Assembly: GCA_020444175.1 (NCBI GenBank)
Contig: JAHLLM010000015.1
Span: 44,467-108,466 of the forward strand
Source: Desulfobulbaceae bacterium
Lineage (GTDB): Bacteria > Desulfobacterota > Desulfobulbia > Desulfobulbales > SURF-16
DNA: 64,000 nt
Direction: 5' to 3'
Shown: one piece after another, positions 1 to 8,996 of the stretch
Numbering within the stretch: the first letter of the stretch is position 1
Layout of the letters: every line of letters begins with the position of its first letter
Translations under genes and position numbers: made by a program
Notes under the pieces: model-generated
Told to the model about the DNA's origin: nothing
Databases searched by the model: none
The model's input: only the letters and a program-made list of their open reading frames with translations

Positions 1-1
1 T

Positions 2-142
2 GTCGGCATGGTTTGTTTCAGCGTTTTGACCGCTCCTCTCGGAGCCCGTCTGGCCCACAGTCTGCCTGTTTCAAAATTAAAAAAGGCCTTTGCCTGCCTG
101 CTCTTTGCCGTAGCAACCCGCATGCTCATTGACATTATGTAG
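2..142 (+). CDS. TauE/SafE family membrane transporter, C-terminal end (partial)
   Basis: An open frame enters from the left edge and stops with TAG at 140-142, giving 46 residues. The sequence is hydrophobic and ends in the pattern LTAPLGARLAH followed by a last membrane helix (ACLLFAVATRMLIDIM). This is the usual C-terminus of TauE/SafE (sulfite or organosulfonate exporter) proteins, where a 'P-x-G-x-x-x-A' helix precedes the final transmembrane segment. Only the end is visible, so substrate and start are unknown. The next gene begins about 120 bases downstream on the same strand. Confidence 0.6.
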   Translation, partial: VGMVCFSVLTAPLGARLAHSLPVSKLKKAFACLLFAVATRMLIDIM

Positions 143-262
143 TTTTTCATAAAAAATGGATATGGCACTTATATGATGAGAGTAGCTCAGAGGTATGTCT
201 GGCTAAATCATTGACTTCATATCATCCATTTTCCGCGTTGCGTATTGCAAGATGAGGTTTTC

Positions 263-973
263 ATGTCAGGGGAACAGTTCGATGTTGCAAGGCATTTTGA
301 TAAAAAACTTCCTGATACCTATGATAAAAGGATCAGGCAGGTTATTCCTGACTATGAATCCATGCACGAAATGGCAAAATATCAGCTGGTGGCAAGCACA
401 AAAAAGACAAATGCAAATATCCTTGTCGCCGGGGTTGGTACAGGGCATGAAGCAATAGCCTATGCTCAGAATCAGCCAGGTTGGGAGATTACAGGTTTTG
501 ATCTGTCGTCCAAAATGCTGTCTGTTGCCCACAGTAAAATAAGTAACTTCGGAATAAAGAACAGAATTACCCTCGTGCATGGAAACATCAAGGAGATAGA
601 CGAGGACTCCCCATTCGACGGGGCGGCGTCAATACTTGTTATGCAATTTCTCCCTGATAATGGCCAAAAGCAGAAATATCTCCATGAAATTTCAAGGCGT
701 CTGACTGCTGGTGCAGGGATTGTTCTGATAGATCTGGAAGGTGTTAAACACACTGCAGACTATAATGTTCTGCTTGCAGCATGGAAAACCCATCAATTTG
801 AAACAAGAAAAAACAAAGATGAGGTGGAAAGGGATTTTATGCATGTTGAAAATGATTTCCATCTCATATCCGAAGGAAGAATAAGAGAACTTTTAACAGA
901 TGCCGGTTTTACAGGAATTTGTAAATTCTACAAATCTTTTTTACTCGGTGGCTACGTAGCCACAAAAAAATAA
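263..973 (+). CDS. class I SAM-dependent methyltransferase
   Basis: A soluble protein of about 236 residues with the Rossmann-type SAM-binding fold. Motif I is NILVAGVGTGHEAIAYA, motif II ends in GFDLSSKML, and a later acidic strand is seen around SILVMQFLPD. These features fit small-molecule methyltransferases of the Methyltransf_25 type; the substrate cannot be told. The frame is open from a TTG at 245, but GAGG at 254-257 lies five bases before the ATG at 263, so I take 263 as the start. The hybrid histidine kinase follows after 57 bases on the same strand, and a functional link is possible but unproven. Confidence 0.75.
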   Translation: MSGEQFDVARHFDKKLPDTYDKRIRQVIPDYESMHEMAKYQLVASTKKTNANILVAGVGTGHEAIAYAQNQPGWEITGFDLSSKMLSVAHSKISNFGIKNRITLVHGNIKEIDEDSPFDGAASILVMQFLPDNGQKQKYLHEISRRLTAGAGIVLIDLEGVKHTADYNVLLAAWKTHQFETRKNKDEVERDFMHVENDFHLISEGRIRELLTDAGFTGICKFYKSFLLGGYVATKK

Positions 974-1030
974 ACAATTATGAATCGTTACGGAATAGTA
1001 TGATTTTTTTAGCAAAAAAGGAGAGTTAGA

Positions 1031-3583
1031 ATGACTCTCAGGAAAAAAAAGTTCAATCTGAAAGCACTTCTTTTAGGTGCTTTTTCTTTTTTGCTGATCT
1101 CCTATATTTTTTATCTGCCTTATAAAGTCGTTCTTGTCAGCACGATCAATTCTCTGAATGATCAGCAATTGGTGCTGGCAAAGCAGGCTGCCCTGGGAAT
1201 CATGGATTTTTTTCATCATTATGAAAAAGCCCTGGTTCGCATGGCACGCTCCCCCCATATTATCACTCTTGATGATATGGGTAAAAGTCTGCTCGAAGAG
1301 CTTTATCTCGTCAATCAGGATGAAATTCGCGCAATTACCCGCGTAGATGCAACAGGGCATATCCTTTTCACTTTTCCCTATGACCAGCATGCCATTGGCA
1401 AAGACATTTCCGGCCAGGAACATAATCGCAAAATTATTGAGACACATGAGCCAGTCGTCAGTGAAGTATTTACTGCCGTGCAGGGATACGAGACTCTCGC
1501 CTATGCAATTCCTGTTTTTGATGAAGGGAAGTATGTCGGCTCCTTGGGTATCCTGATACCGTTTGAGGCAATTTCCCAGAAATATCTTGCCGGAATCGTT
1601 CTTGGTGATGATGGCTATGCCTGGATGCTCAGTCAAACAGGTGTTGAACTGTATTGCCCTGTTCCCGGGCATGTCGGCAAAACAATTTGGCAGACATCGT
1701 CACGCTTCCCTTCGGTCATCGATATGGCCAAGAAAATGATGCAGGGAAAGCAGGGGCGCACTGTCTATATCTATGACAGAGTCAGGGGGAACGAGACGGA
1801 AGTTATAAAGAAACATGCAGTCTATTATCCTGTCAAGCTTCCCGGCACTTTCTGGTCTCTTGTGGTGGCAACTCCTGAGAGCGAATCCCTGAACGCGGTC
1901 AGGGATTTTGGAAAATGGTGGCTTGCCATCTTTGGAGGAGTTGTTGTTGCCCTTCTCGTGTTACTGCAGGCTTTTCTTCGATTTCAACGCAGTGCGGCTG
2001 AAGAAAGAAACAGGCTGGTAACACAGGAAAAATTATTGGAAGAAAACCGGCTCTTCAGTCGCTTCATGAACAATGCCCACATTCCCATAGTAATGGTTCA
2101 TGTAGATGGGAAAATAGAATTTGTAAATAAAAAATTCCAGGAAATCTACGGCTATACCCTTGATGACATTGGCACCATGAAAGAGTGGTTCGCAAGGGCG
2201 TATCCTGATAAAGAATTACAAGAAGAAGTGGCCCTGTCCTGGCGGGAAAAGCTCCAGGAGGCCATTGCTTCCGGGGATGCTGTCACTTTTAAGGAGAGAG
2301 CCATTACCTGTAAAGACGGTTCTGTGAGAGATGTTGTCTTTTCCTATACGTTAATTGATGATCGGATTGTCATAATTCTAAACGACAAAACCGAAAGAAA
2401 CAGGATTAAGCAAAAAGAACAGGAATTGTTTCAGCGCCAGGCTAGGACAAAGAAGATGGAAGCCCTGGGCCTTATGGCCGGAGGGGTTGCCCATGATCTG
2501 AATAATATCCTGTCAGGTATTGTTAGTTATCCGGAAGTCATTCTCATGCAACTGCCGGAGAAAAGCAAATTGCGTGGGCCGATTAAGACTATACACCAAT
2601 CCGGACTGCGCGCGGCCGCTGTGGTCGCGGATCTGCTTACTATTGTCCGCGGTGTTGCCAGGACCAGAGAAACATATGATCTCAATATGTTGATCCTGGA
2701 GTATTTTGACTCCCCTGAATTTAAGAAACTCAAGTCATTGCACCCGGATGTCTCTTTTGAAACGCGTTTTGGGCCTGATCACCTTCTCATTTCCTGTTCT
2801 GGGCTACATATTAAAAAATGCCTTATGAATCTCATAACAAACGCTGCCGAATCTTTTGGGAAAAAAGGCTCTGGTAATGTTGTTGTTGCAACTCGCAGGC
2901 AGGGGGCGGATGAAATAAATAATTCAGATTTGCATATCCATGGAGAATATGCCGTCGTTTCCGTAAGTGATACAGGGGCGGGAATTCCGGAAAAAGATCT
3001 CGAACACATCTTTGAACCATTTTATACAAAAAAGATAATGGGTAAAAGTGGCACAGGGCTGGGGCTTGCCGTGGTGTGGAATACTGTTGAAGATCATAAT
3101 GGGACAATCACAGTGAACAGCACTGAAAAGGGAACGACATTTGAGTTGTTTTTCCCTGTCAGTGAAGCGCTTATTGAGCACAAAGAAAAAAGTGCAGGCC
3201 CTGATGACTTCAGAGGCTGTGGAGAGGATATCCTGGTTGTGGATGACGAGTCGCTGCAACGTGATATTGCATCCCACCTGCTGAGTCTGCTTGGTTACAG
3301 TGTGCATGCCGTCAGCTCCGGAGAAGAGGCTGTGAGGTATTTGCAGGATAAAAGTGTCCATTTGGTTCTTCTTGATATGATCATGGGGCCAAACATGAAC
3401 GGAGTTGAGACATATAAAGAGATTGTCAAGATCCATCCCGGACAAAAAGCGATCATAGCCAGCGGTTTCTCAAAAAACAGGGATGTGCAGCAAGCAATAG
3501 AGCTCGGGGCAGGGGGCTTTATCAAAAAGCCTTATTCCATTGAATTGCTTGGCAAAACCATTAAAGAGGAGCTTGAAAATTAA
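1031..3583 (+). CDS. Cache-PAS hybrid sensor histidine kinase with C-terminal receiver
   Basis: An 850-residue membrane sensor kinase. A transmembrane helix at about 12-33 and another at about 296-318 bracket a periplasmic Cache-type sensor domain. A PAS domain follows at about 340-460. The dimerisation/phosphoacceptor helix carries GGVAHDLNN with His488. The ATPase domain shows the N box (NLITNAAE, near 600), DTGAGI and GTGLGLAVV (near 675). A receiver domain occupies about 734-848 with ILVVDDE and the phospho-accepting Asp782 in LLDMIMG. The order sensor-PAS-HisKA-HATPase-REC predicts phosphorelay from His488 to Asp782. No output regulator is adjacent, so the ligand and target are unknown. 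GGAG sits nine bases before the ATG. Confidence 0.9.
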   Translation: MTLRKKKFNLKALLLGAFSFLLISYIFYLPYKVVLVSTINSLNDQQLVLAKQAALGIMDFFHHYEKALVRMARSPHIITLDDMGKSLLEELYLVNQDEIRAITRVDATGHILFTFPYDQHAIGKDISGQEHNRKIIETHEPVVSEVFTAVQGYETLAYAIPVFDEGKYVGSLGILIPFEAISQKYLAGIVLGDDGYAWMLSQTGVELYCPVPGHVGKTIWQTSSRFPSVIDMAKKMMQGKQGRTVYIYDRVRGNETEVIKKHAVYYPVKLPGTFWSLVVATPESESLNAVRDFGKWWLAIFGGVVVALLVLLQAFLRFQRSAAEERNRLVTQEKLLEENRLFSRFMNNAHIPIVMVHVDGKIEFVNKKFQEIYGYTLDDIGTMKEWFARAYPDKELQEEVALSWREKLQEAIASGDAVTFKERAITCKDGSVRDVVFSYTLIDDRIVIILNDKTERNRIKQKEQELFQRQARTKKMEALGLMAGGVAHDLNNILSGIVSYPEVILMQLPEKSKLRGPIKTIHQSGLRAAAVVADLLTIVRGVARTRETYDLNMLILEYFDSPEFKKLKSLHPDVSFETRFGPDHLLISCSGLHIKKCLMNLITNAAESFGKKGSGNVVVATRRQGADEINNSDLHIHGEYAVVSVSDTGAGIPEKDLEHIFEPFYTKKIMGKSGTGLGLAVVWNTVEDHNGTITVNSTEKGTTFELFFPVSEALIEHKEKSAGPDDFRGCGEDILVVDDESLQRDIASHLLSLLGYSVHAVSSGEEAVRYLQDKSVHLVLLDMIMGPNMNGVETYKEIVKIHPGQKAIIASGFSKNRDVQQAIELGAGGFIKKPYSIELLGKTIKEELEN

Positions 3584-3646
3584 CGGAGTGAGTGCCGAGA
3601 CGTGGGCGAGAATTGGCTCAGCACTCCTGATGAGTCAGCAGATACT

Positions 3647-4129
3647 CTATTGATTTGTTCTGCCGCTGCCGCGCCAGAAGGGGATACAAGTGTCGGCTTC
3701 ACGGAGTTCTACGGTTTCACCACTGTCAACAAAGGTGATTGAAACGGCAACATCCTTTGTGGAGTCATCGCTGAATGTGATTGTCGCATATTCCACTTCA
3801 ACGGTTTCACCTATGCAGGGCTGATCAACTCCCAGGCTTTCCCAGTATGTCAAAGAACCTATACCATAAATGCTTATTATTTGGCCTGCTCCCAGGTCAA
3901 GCTCCATACCGTTGCCGCTGCCGGTGACAAAGCTTGCCACCTGGCCGGATACTATGCCGAGTTCATCACAACTGACGAGATGTGTTGAGGGGGACGCTGT
4001 TTGCGTCAAGGTTGAATCGCTGTTTCGTTCAGGTTTTCCCTGTCCCGGTCCTTTTCCTGCCAGCACCTGTCCGGCAGATGTTAAGCCGAAAATACACATC
4101 GTTGCGATCAAGACTTTGGCAATTTTCAT
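3647..4129 (-). CDS. secreted protein of unknown function
   Basis: A 160-residue protein with a clear Sec signal peptide: MKIAKVLIATMCIFGLTSA with a likely cut after VLA near residue 24. The mature part begins with a Gly/Lys/Pro-rich stretch, then two Cys residues (in SCDEL and QPCIGE) and a third near the end (DTCIPF). The remainder looks beta-rich (VSGQVASFVTGSGNGMELDL, under 20 residues per strand pair). GGAGG stands five bases upstream of the ATG. I do not recognise the family. It is transcribed towards the kinase gene and is probably monocistronic. Confidence 0.7.
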   Translation of the reverse strand: MKIAKVLIATMCIFGLTSAGQVLAGKGPGQGKPERNSDSTLTQTASPSTHLVSCDELGIVSGQVASFVTGSGNGMELDLGAGQIISIYGIGSLTYWESLGVDQPCIGETVEVEYATITFSDDSTKDVAVSITFVDSGETVELREADTCIPFWRGSGRTNQ

Positions 4130-4512
4130 AATGCCTCCTTTATTTAAAGATGGTTAAGTAATAAATAAAATTCTTTAGGTGCTTGGGAATGCATAAATTT
4201 TGCCAACAATGGCAAGTTATTTTTGTTTTTTATATAAAATATGTAAAAACAGTCTGTTGTCTGGAGACCTTGCAGGAATTCTGGTATATCTATTGAAAGA
4301 ATGTATCAGCCCAACTGGTCAGAATTAACGCCTGGTGGTCAGAAACTGGTGAGTGAAAGCCGCGATGCTGAAAAAGGAATAAATGGAACTCCTGGTCTTT
4401 ATGGGAATTTCATATTGAATGACCTAACTTGTTCTGATAGCATGAATGATTAAAGAGACGTACTGGATTTCTGAAGTTTTTATCGAAAAGATTCAGCCTG
4501 AAGAGGTGCCAC
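4130..4512. other. intergenic region, 383 bases, no gene seen
   Basis: This stretch separates two divergent genes and must hold promoters for both. The half next to the secreted-protein gene is AT-rich. I saw no convincing ORF with a ribosome site, no strong hairpin and no RNA gene. Confidence 0.6.
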
Positions 4513-5655
4513 ATGGCGCAACCCATTTATCTTGACTATAACGGTACGACACCCCATGCCCCTGAAGTGATCGAGGCAATGCGACCCTTTCTTGAGCACG
4601 AATTCGGCAATCCTTCCAGTAACCACTGGTATGGTATTGCTCCAAAGCGCGCAGTGGCCAAAGCGCGAAAACAGGTTGCCAGCCTGTTAAAGTGCGACCC
4701 TGAAGAGATTATTTTCACAAGCGGCGGTACTGAATCGAATAACCATGCCATCAAGGGCACTGCCATGGGGCAAAAGGGAAAGGGCAACCATATCATTACC
4801 TGCGCCATTGAGCATCCGGCGGTTTTGGAGGTATGCCGGGCTCTTTCTCCTTACGGATTCGAAACCACCTCTCTTCCTGTGGACAGGCAGGGAATTGTTG
4901 ATCCGGACGATATTAAAAAGGCCCTGCGTCCAGGAACCATCCTTATTTCAATTATGCACAGCAACAACGAGGTCGGCACCCTTCAACCTGTAGCTGAAAT
5001 TGCCGCCATTGCCAGGGAACATGGCATAACTATGCATACGGATGCAGCCCAGTCTGTCGGCAAGGTTGATTTGGATGTCGGCGCACTTGGAGTTGATCTC
5101 CTTTCCATTGCAGGACATAAACTCTATGCTCCCAAGGGAATTGGGGCACTTTATATCCGGGATTCCGTCCATCTTGAAAAATTTTGCCACGGTGCCGGGC
5201 AGGAGAGGGGGCTGCGGGCAGGAACGGAGAATGTGCTTGAAATTGTCGGCCTTGGCGCGGCCTGCGAGATTGCTGAGCAGCGCCTGGAAGAAGGCATTGC
5301 CCATATGCGCTCCCTGCGTGACAGACTCCACCAGGGATTGGCGGAGAGACTGGGAGAGAGCGTTATGCTGAACGGTCATCCGGAGAAGCGACTGCCCAAT
5401 ACGCTGAGCCTTTCCTTCAAGGGGCTTGAGGCAAACCGCATGCTTGAGGAGATCGGTTTGGACGTTGCCGCGTCGCCGGGTGCGGCCTGTCATTCAGATA
5501 CGGTGGAAATTTCCCATGTTCTTGAGGCCATGGACGTTCCCCTTGACTGGGCCAAAGGCACTCTGCGTTTTACTGTCGGACGCATGACCACTGCAGAGCA
5601 GATCGACAGGGCTGTCACGGTAATAAGCAGTGCTGCCGGGAAACTGCAGGGGTAA
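4513..5655 (+). CDS. cysteine desulfurase (NifS/IscS-like)
   Basis: A 380-residue class V aminotransferase-fold enzyme that uses PLP to move sulfur from cysteine to a protein persulfide. It starts with the canonical YLDYNGTTP. The PLP region shows TESNNHAIKG, then HSNNEVGTLQP, HTDAAQSVGK and the Schiff-base lysine Lys203 in AGHKLYAPKG. The catalytic cysteine is Cys326 in SPGAACHSD, a site with few Ser residues compared with the usual SSGSAC of IscS. GAGG lies six bases before the ATG. No IscU, SufE or tRNA thiolase gene is next to it, so the sulfur acceptor is not indicated by context. Confidence 0.88.
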   Translation: MAQPIYLDYNGTTPHAPEVIEAMRPFLEHEFGNPSSNHWYGIAPKRAVAKARKQVASLLKCDPEEIIFTSGGTESNNHAIKGTAMGQKGKGNHIITCAIEHPAVLEVCRALSPYGFETTSLPVDRQGIVDPDDIKKALRPGTILISIMHSNNEVGTLQPVAEIAAIAREHGITMHTDAAQSVGKVDLDVGALGVDLLSIAGHKLYAPKGIGALYIRDSVHLEKFCHGAGQERGLRAGTENVLEIVGLGAACEIAEQRLEEGIAHMRSLRDRLHQGLAERLGESVMLNGHPEKRLPNTLSLSFKGLEANRMLEEIGLDVAASPGAACHSDTVEISHVLEAMDVPLDWAKGTLRFTVGRMTTAEQIDRAVTVISSAAGKLQG

Positions 5656-5683
5656 TAAGAAAGCGTATTTTCCCGGCACTTGC

Positions 5684-6376
5684 TTAGATTGAAGCAATAA
5701 TGCCGCATATGCCTGCAAATTTTTCAGGATCAAGACATGAAGAACCGACCATCAGACCGTCGATACCCTGAATCCGTGCATACTGAGAAGCATTTCCCAT
5801 ATTTATTGAGCCGCCATAAAGGATCGGTCGGCCTGGAGCGGCGGACCCAATGAGTTCAACCGCAACTTTAACCTCTTCAGGGGACTCCGGAATATCAAGT
5901 CCTATCGCCTCAACAGGGCCATATCCGATGAGCATGTCCTCCATGTCATTTTCTTCAAGGGCAGCTATCTGGGATCTGGCATACGGTTTATCAAGGCAGA
6001 GGATCGGTTTGATCCCGGCAGAGACGGCCTCTGTAACCTTATTGGCAATTTCCTGATTTGACTCATGGAAATGACGTCTTCGCTCCGAATGGCCGACGAT
6101 TGCATATTCAACCAGATCCTTGAGCATGTCTGCCGCTACTGCACCTGTATAGGCTCCCATGGGGAACGGTGAAATGTCCTGGGCGGCAAGGGAGACATTT
6201 TCTATCCGGTATTTTGAAAGCAGAAGGCGAAGGGGTGTGATGAAAATTGACGGCGGCGCAATAATGACGTTTAGTCGAGGGGTTGGCCTGTAATTTTTTG
6301 AGAAAACATCAAGCCATTTTTCTGCATTTTGCAGGGTGTTATGGGACTTCCAGTTGGCTACAATATATTTTGTCAT
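5684..6376 (-). CDS. tpiA: triosephosphate isomerase homologue lacking the catalytic Glu
   Basis: A 230-residue TIM-barrel protein. It retains the N-terminal catalytic Lys motif NWKSH, the histidine motif VGHSERR, and the phosphate-binding end ILYGGSINMGN and DGLMVGSS. The loop-6 motif that normally reads YEPVWAIGTG reads YGPVEAIGLD here, so the catalytic base is Gly. The length is closer to short archaeal enzymes than to 250-residue bacterial ones. The frame opens at 6430, but AAAGGA lies just before the ATG at 6376 and homology starts there, so 6376 is chosen. It converges on the cysteine desulfurase gene. The glycolytic role is uncertain given the missing residue. Confidence 0.8.
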   Translation of the reverse strand: MTKYIVANWKSHNTLQNAEKWLDVFSKNYRPTPRLNVIIAPPSIFITPLRLLLSKYRIENVSLAAQDISPFPMGAYTGAVAADMLKDLVEYAIVGHSERRRHFHESNQEIANKVTEAVSAGIKPILCLDKPYARSQIAALEENDMEDMLIGYGPVEAIGLDIPESPEEVKVAVELIGSAAPGRPILYGGSINMGNASQYARIQGIDGLMVGSSCLDPEKFAGICGIIASI

Positions 6377-6599
6377 GTTGTCCTTTCCATTGCACATTTT
6401 TTCTTTTGGTGAATTGTGATGGTTTCGCATGGGAATATAGGAGTTCTATAACCAGAATCGGCTGGAAGATCACCAGTAAAAACAGGAGATATCTTTTTCT
6501 GTCCTCAGTAAGGTTGCACTGTGGGCTGGAGATAATTATGAATAGGTGATGAGTTATACCACTTGAAATTGTGTTAGAATTAACAAAACGGAGGATAAA

Positions 6600-7079
6600 A
6601 TGCAGGTACTTGTTCTTTATTATTCAAAAAGCAACAACACAAAAAAGCTGGCAGAAGAAATTGCCAAAGGCGTGACAGAGGGTGGGGCGGAGGTTGTGCT
6701 CAGAAACACCGAGGAAGTGACAAAAGATGATTTTCGCAGCGCTGCCGGGGTTATTGCCGGTTCCCCTGTCTATTTCGGTGTTATGGCCGCCCAGCTAAAA
6801 AAGGTTTTTGATGATTTTGTCGGTGTGCGGCGTGAGATGGAAAATAAGGTTGGAGCCGCTTTTGCCACGGGTAATCACCATACTGGCGGTAAAGAGACAA
6901 CTATTTTTTCTATTTTGCAATGCATGATGATCTACGGGATGATTATTGTCGGCGATCCCATGGAAGCCTCCGGGCATTATGGGGTTGCCTGCTGTAAGGA
7001 GCCCGATGAAACTGCCGCATCGGATGGTGCAAAGCTTGGTAAACGTGTGGCCTTGCTTTGTCGGAAGTTGGCAGTCTAA
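6600..7079 (+). CDS. flavodoxin-family protein (WrbA-like fold)
   Basis: A 159-residue flavodoxin-like protein. The FMN phosphate loop is YYSKSNNTKKLAEEI near the N-terminus. The second FMN loop is GSPVYFGVMA and the third resembles FATGNHHTGGKETT. It probably carries electrons or reduces quinones in the cytoplasm. A good ribosome site (CGGAGG) lies seven bases before the ATG. It is divergent from the triosephosphate isomerase homologue and precedes rubrerythrin, which suggests a place in redox or oxygen-stress metabolism, but this is inference. Confidence 0.8.
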   Translation: MQVLVLYYSKSNNTKKLAEEIAKGVTEGGAEVVLRNTEEVTKDDFRSAAGVIAGSPVYFGVMAAQLKKVFDDFVGVRREMENKVGAAFATGNHHTGGKETTIFSILQCMMIYGMIIVGDPMEASGHYGVACCKEPDETAASDGAKLGKRVALLCRKLAV

Positions 7080-7221
7080 GTAAATTGCTTATGATAATTT
7101 TTCCCAATAAGGCTCTTGCTTTCGTATCGTTTTTCGTGGTAATTTAAACACATTAAAGCTTTGGAGTTGCGCTGGTTTGTTTTTATAGTTTGAATAATAT
7201 CAATAAATTAAAAGGAGTTCG

Positions 7222-7719
7222 ATGATGAGCAAAACTGAAAAAAATCTCTGGGAAGCCTTTGCCGGTGAATCCCAGGCAAATCGTAAATATCTGGCCTTTG
7301 CAGCGAAGGCAGACAAGGAAGGTCACAAACAGGTTGCAAAACTTTTTCGCGCCGCCGCCCATGCCGAGACAATTCACGCCCATGCCCATCTCAGGGCCTT
7401 GAAGGCGATTGGTGATACCGCCCAGAATTTAAAGGAAGCCGTAGCCGGGGAAACCCATGAGTTCAAGGAAATGTATCCTGCCATGATTGAAGCTGCCAAG
7501 GAGGAAGGAAACAAGGCGGCAGAGCGTACCTTCAGCTATGCCAACGATGTTGAGAAAATTCATGCTGAATTGTACCAGAAGGCCCTTGATAATATGGACA
7601 GCCTTGAGGACTGCGATTACCACGTCTGTTCCGTCTGCGGCTACACATGTGAGAATGAGGCGCCGGAAAAATGCCCTGTCTGCGGAGCCAACCATCGGGC
7701 CTTTACCAAAACAGACTAG
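7222..7719 (+). CDS. rbr: rubrerythrin
   Basis: A 165-residue non-haem iron peroxidase. The N-terminal four-helix bundle shows the diiron ligands in AGESQANRKY, the HAETIHAHAH helix, AGETHEFKEMY and YANDVEKIHAE. The C-terminal rubredoxin-like domain has CSVCGYTCE and CPVCGANHRAF. It removes hydrogen peroxide in anaerobes using NAD(P)H-derived electrons; the flavodoxin gene just upstream could be relevant. AGGAG precedes two consecutive ATG codons. The TAG stop at 7717-7719 is also the first three bases of an inverted-repeat element. Confidence 0.93.
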   Translation: MMSKTEKNLWEAFAGESQANRKYLAFAAKADKEGHKQVAKLFRAAAHAETIHAHAHLRALKAIGDTAQNLKEAVAGETHEFKEMYPAMIEAAKEEGNKAAERTFSYANDVEKIHAELYQKALDNMDSLEDCDYHVCSVCGYTCENEAPEKCPVCGANHRAFTKTD

Positions 7720-7869
7720 TGTCATGTCACGCTTCAAATGTCGTGTAGGTCGCCATACCCATGGCGACTCTTCAGTCGGGAAGGGGTCGAAGTCTCTCCT
7801 TGTTCTCTCTCTCCCGACCTTATAGTTGTTCCAAAAGGCATTTGCCATGACACTATAGTGTCATGGCAA
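7717..7869. repeat. small structured element with 10-bp terminal inverted repeats
   Basis: TAGTGTCATG at 7717-7726 is inverted as CATGACACTA at 7846-7855, bounding a 139-bp unit. Inside are nested hairpins: CGCCAT/ATGGCG around 7751-7766 and GTCGGGA/TCCCGAC around 7776-7819. Immediately beyond, TAGTGTCATG recurs at 7856-7865, producing a perfect 28-bp palindrome at 7842-7869. There is no coding capacity. It looks like a miniature non-autonomous element or a REP-type structure that landed on the rubrerythrin stop codon. Confidence 0.6.
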
Positions 7870-8055
7870 GTTGAAAGTGATGTGTAGATGTATATATTGA
7901 GTTTGTCCATCCCCTGTTATCCCAGTGTATTATGGATTGACAGGAAATGAGCAAAGCCAACAAAATAAATTGAAGATCCAGCGCTCAACCCAATCGTTTC
8001 TTGTTTTTGGGTAAAGATGTGGATACCTCATTGTGCTCTAATGATACATGCTAGA

Positions 8056-8107
8056 TTCTATGCATAGAACCTGTCTCTGCACCTTTCCAGTGGCAGGTTC
8101 TTTTTTT
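8056..8107 (+). terminator. intrinsic terminator in the leader of the DUF2156 gene (possible attenuator)
   Basis: GAACCTG at 8067-8073 pairs with CAGGTTC at 8094-8100 and is followed directly by a run of seven T. It sits only 20 bases before the next start codon and before its GGGGAG ribosome site. A separate 14-bp palindrome, TTCTATGCATAGAA at 8056-8069, overlaps the 5' arm of the terminator, so the two structures exclude each other. This is the layout of a transcription attenuator. Alternatively it is the terminator of an unseen short transcript upstream. Confidence 0.5.
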
Positions 8108-8120
8108 CAGGGGGAGTGAC

Positions 8121-8996
8121 GTGATACCGGCTTATCCCAATGATGCAGAGCCAAAACTGTCCATGCGACACATCCTGCATCCCCGTTTCCAGAAACTTGA
8201 CCAAGGCATTTCCGAGTTTACCTTTGCCAACCTCTATCTCTTCCGGGATACGCATCAATACAGGTTTTCCATGCTGGACGGCAACCTGCTTCTCGTCAGT
8301 GGAAAGGATGAGGTTGAACCATTTTTTATGCTTCCTTTTGGGCTCCCTGAGCAGCAGTTACTTGGTCAGTTGTTTGAAAAATTTCGTACCATGAAATGTG
8401 TTTCCCATACCCAGGTGCAGGAATTAAAGGCACTTGGCTATGAAATACAGGAGGACAGGGATAATTTTGATTATCTCTATAGACGCAAGGATCTTGCCGA
8501 ACTTGCAGGCCGGAAATTTCATAAAAAGCGCAATTTGATAAAAGCATTTCTTAACAATTATTCGTACGAAGGTAAACCGCTCCTGGAAACGCATAAGCAG
8601 GATGTTCTGGAAATACTTGAAAAGTGGCGCTCAAGGCGAGATGAACAGGGAGATTATGCTGCTGCCAGAGAAGCCTTGGAAAAGGCGGAAGAGTTGCAGC
8701 TCTGCGGTGGCATTTACTACGTGGAAGGTCAGCCTGTGGCTTATTCCCTGGGAGAGGAGCTTGCCTGCGGCAAGAGTTTTGTCATTCATTTTGAAAAAGC
8801 GGTTGATGCCTACAAAGGTCTCTGGCAGTTTGTCAATCAGGCCTTCGCCTCCATTCTTCCTGAACAGTACGAATCCGTGAATCGGGAACAGGACCTGGGC
8901 AATGAAGGACTGCGTCAGGCAAAGCTCAGCTATAAACCCATAGGGTTTGTCAAAAAATTTAAAGTTACATCTCCATCGCACAGAGGAATAGTTTGA
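8121..8996 (+). CDS. DUF2156 protein (GNAT-fold, lysylphosphatidylglycerol synthase C-domain-like)
   Basis: A 291-residue protein matching the DUF2156 family, the soluble GNAT-like domain found at the C-terminus of MprF. Recognisable stretches are FTFANLYLFRD near the start, FDYLYRRKDLAEL with KKRNLIKAF in the middle, and NREQDLGNEGLRQAKLSYKP near the end. There is no membrane domain, so it may aminoacylate a lipid or other acceptor only with a partner, or act on another substrate. The start is GTG with GGGGAG four bases upstream. Its stop overlaps the start of the following ABC half-transporter by four bases, so the products probably act together. Confidence 0.75.
   Translation: MIPAYPNDAEPKLSMRHILHPRFQKLDQGISEFTFANLYLFRDTHQYRFSMLDGNLLLVSGKDEVEPFFMLPFGLPEQQLLGQLFEKFRTMKCVSHTQVQELKALGYEIQEDRDNFDYLYRRKDLAELAGRKFHKKRNLIKAFLNNYSYEGKPLLETHKQDVLEILEKWRSRRDEQGDYAAAREALEKAEELQLCGGIYYVEGQPVAYSLGEELACGKSFVIHFEKAVDAYKGLWQFVNQAFASILPEQYESVNREQDLGNEGLRQAKLSYKPIGFVKKFKVTSPSHRGIV

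Noticed and set aside
266..580. Long open frames antisense to the methyltransferase and to most other large genes
   Set aside because: They are frame shadows of the coding strand and have no ribosome sites or recognisable domains.
3049..3070. A TGGCAC...TTGC string like a sigma-54 promoter
   Set aside because: The spacing between the GG and GC pairs is 16, not 10, and it lies inside the histidine kinase coding sequence.
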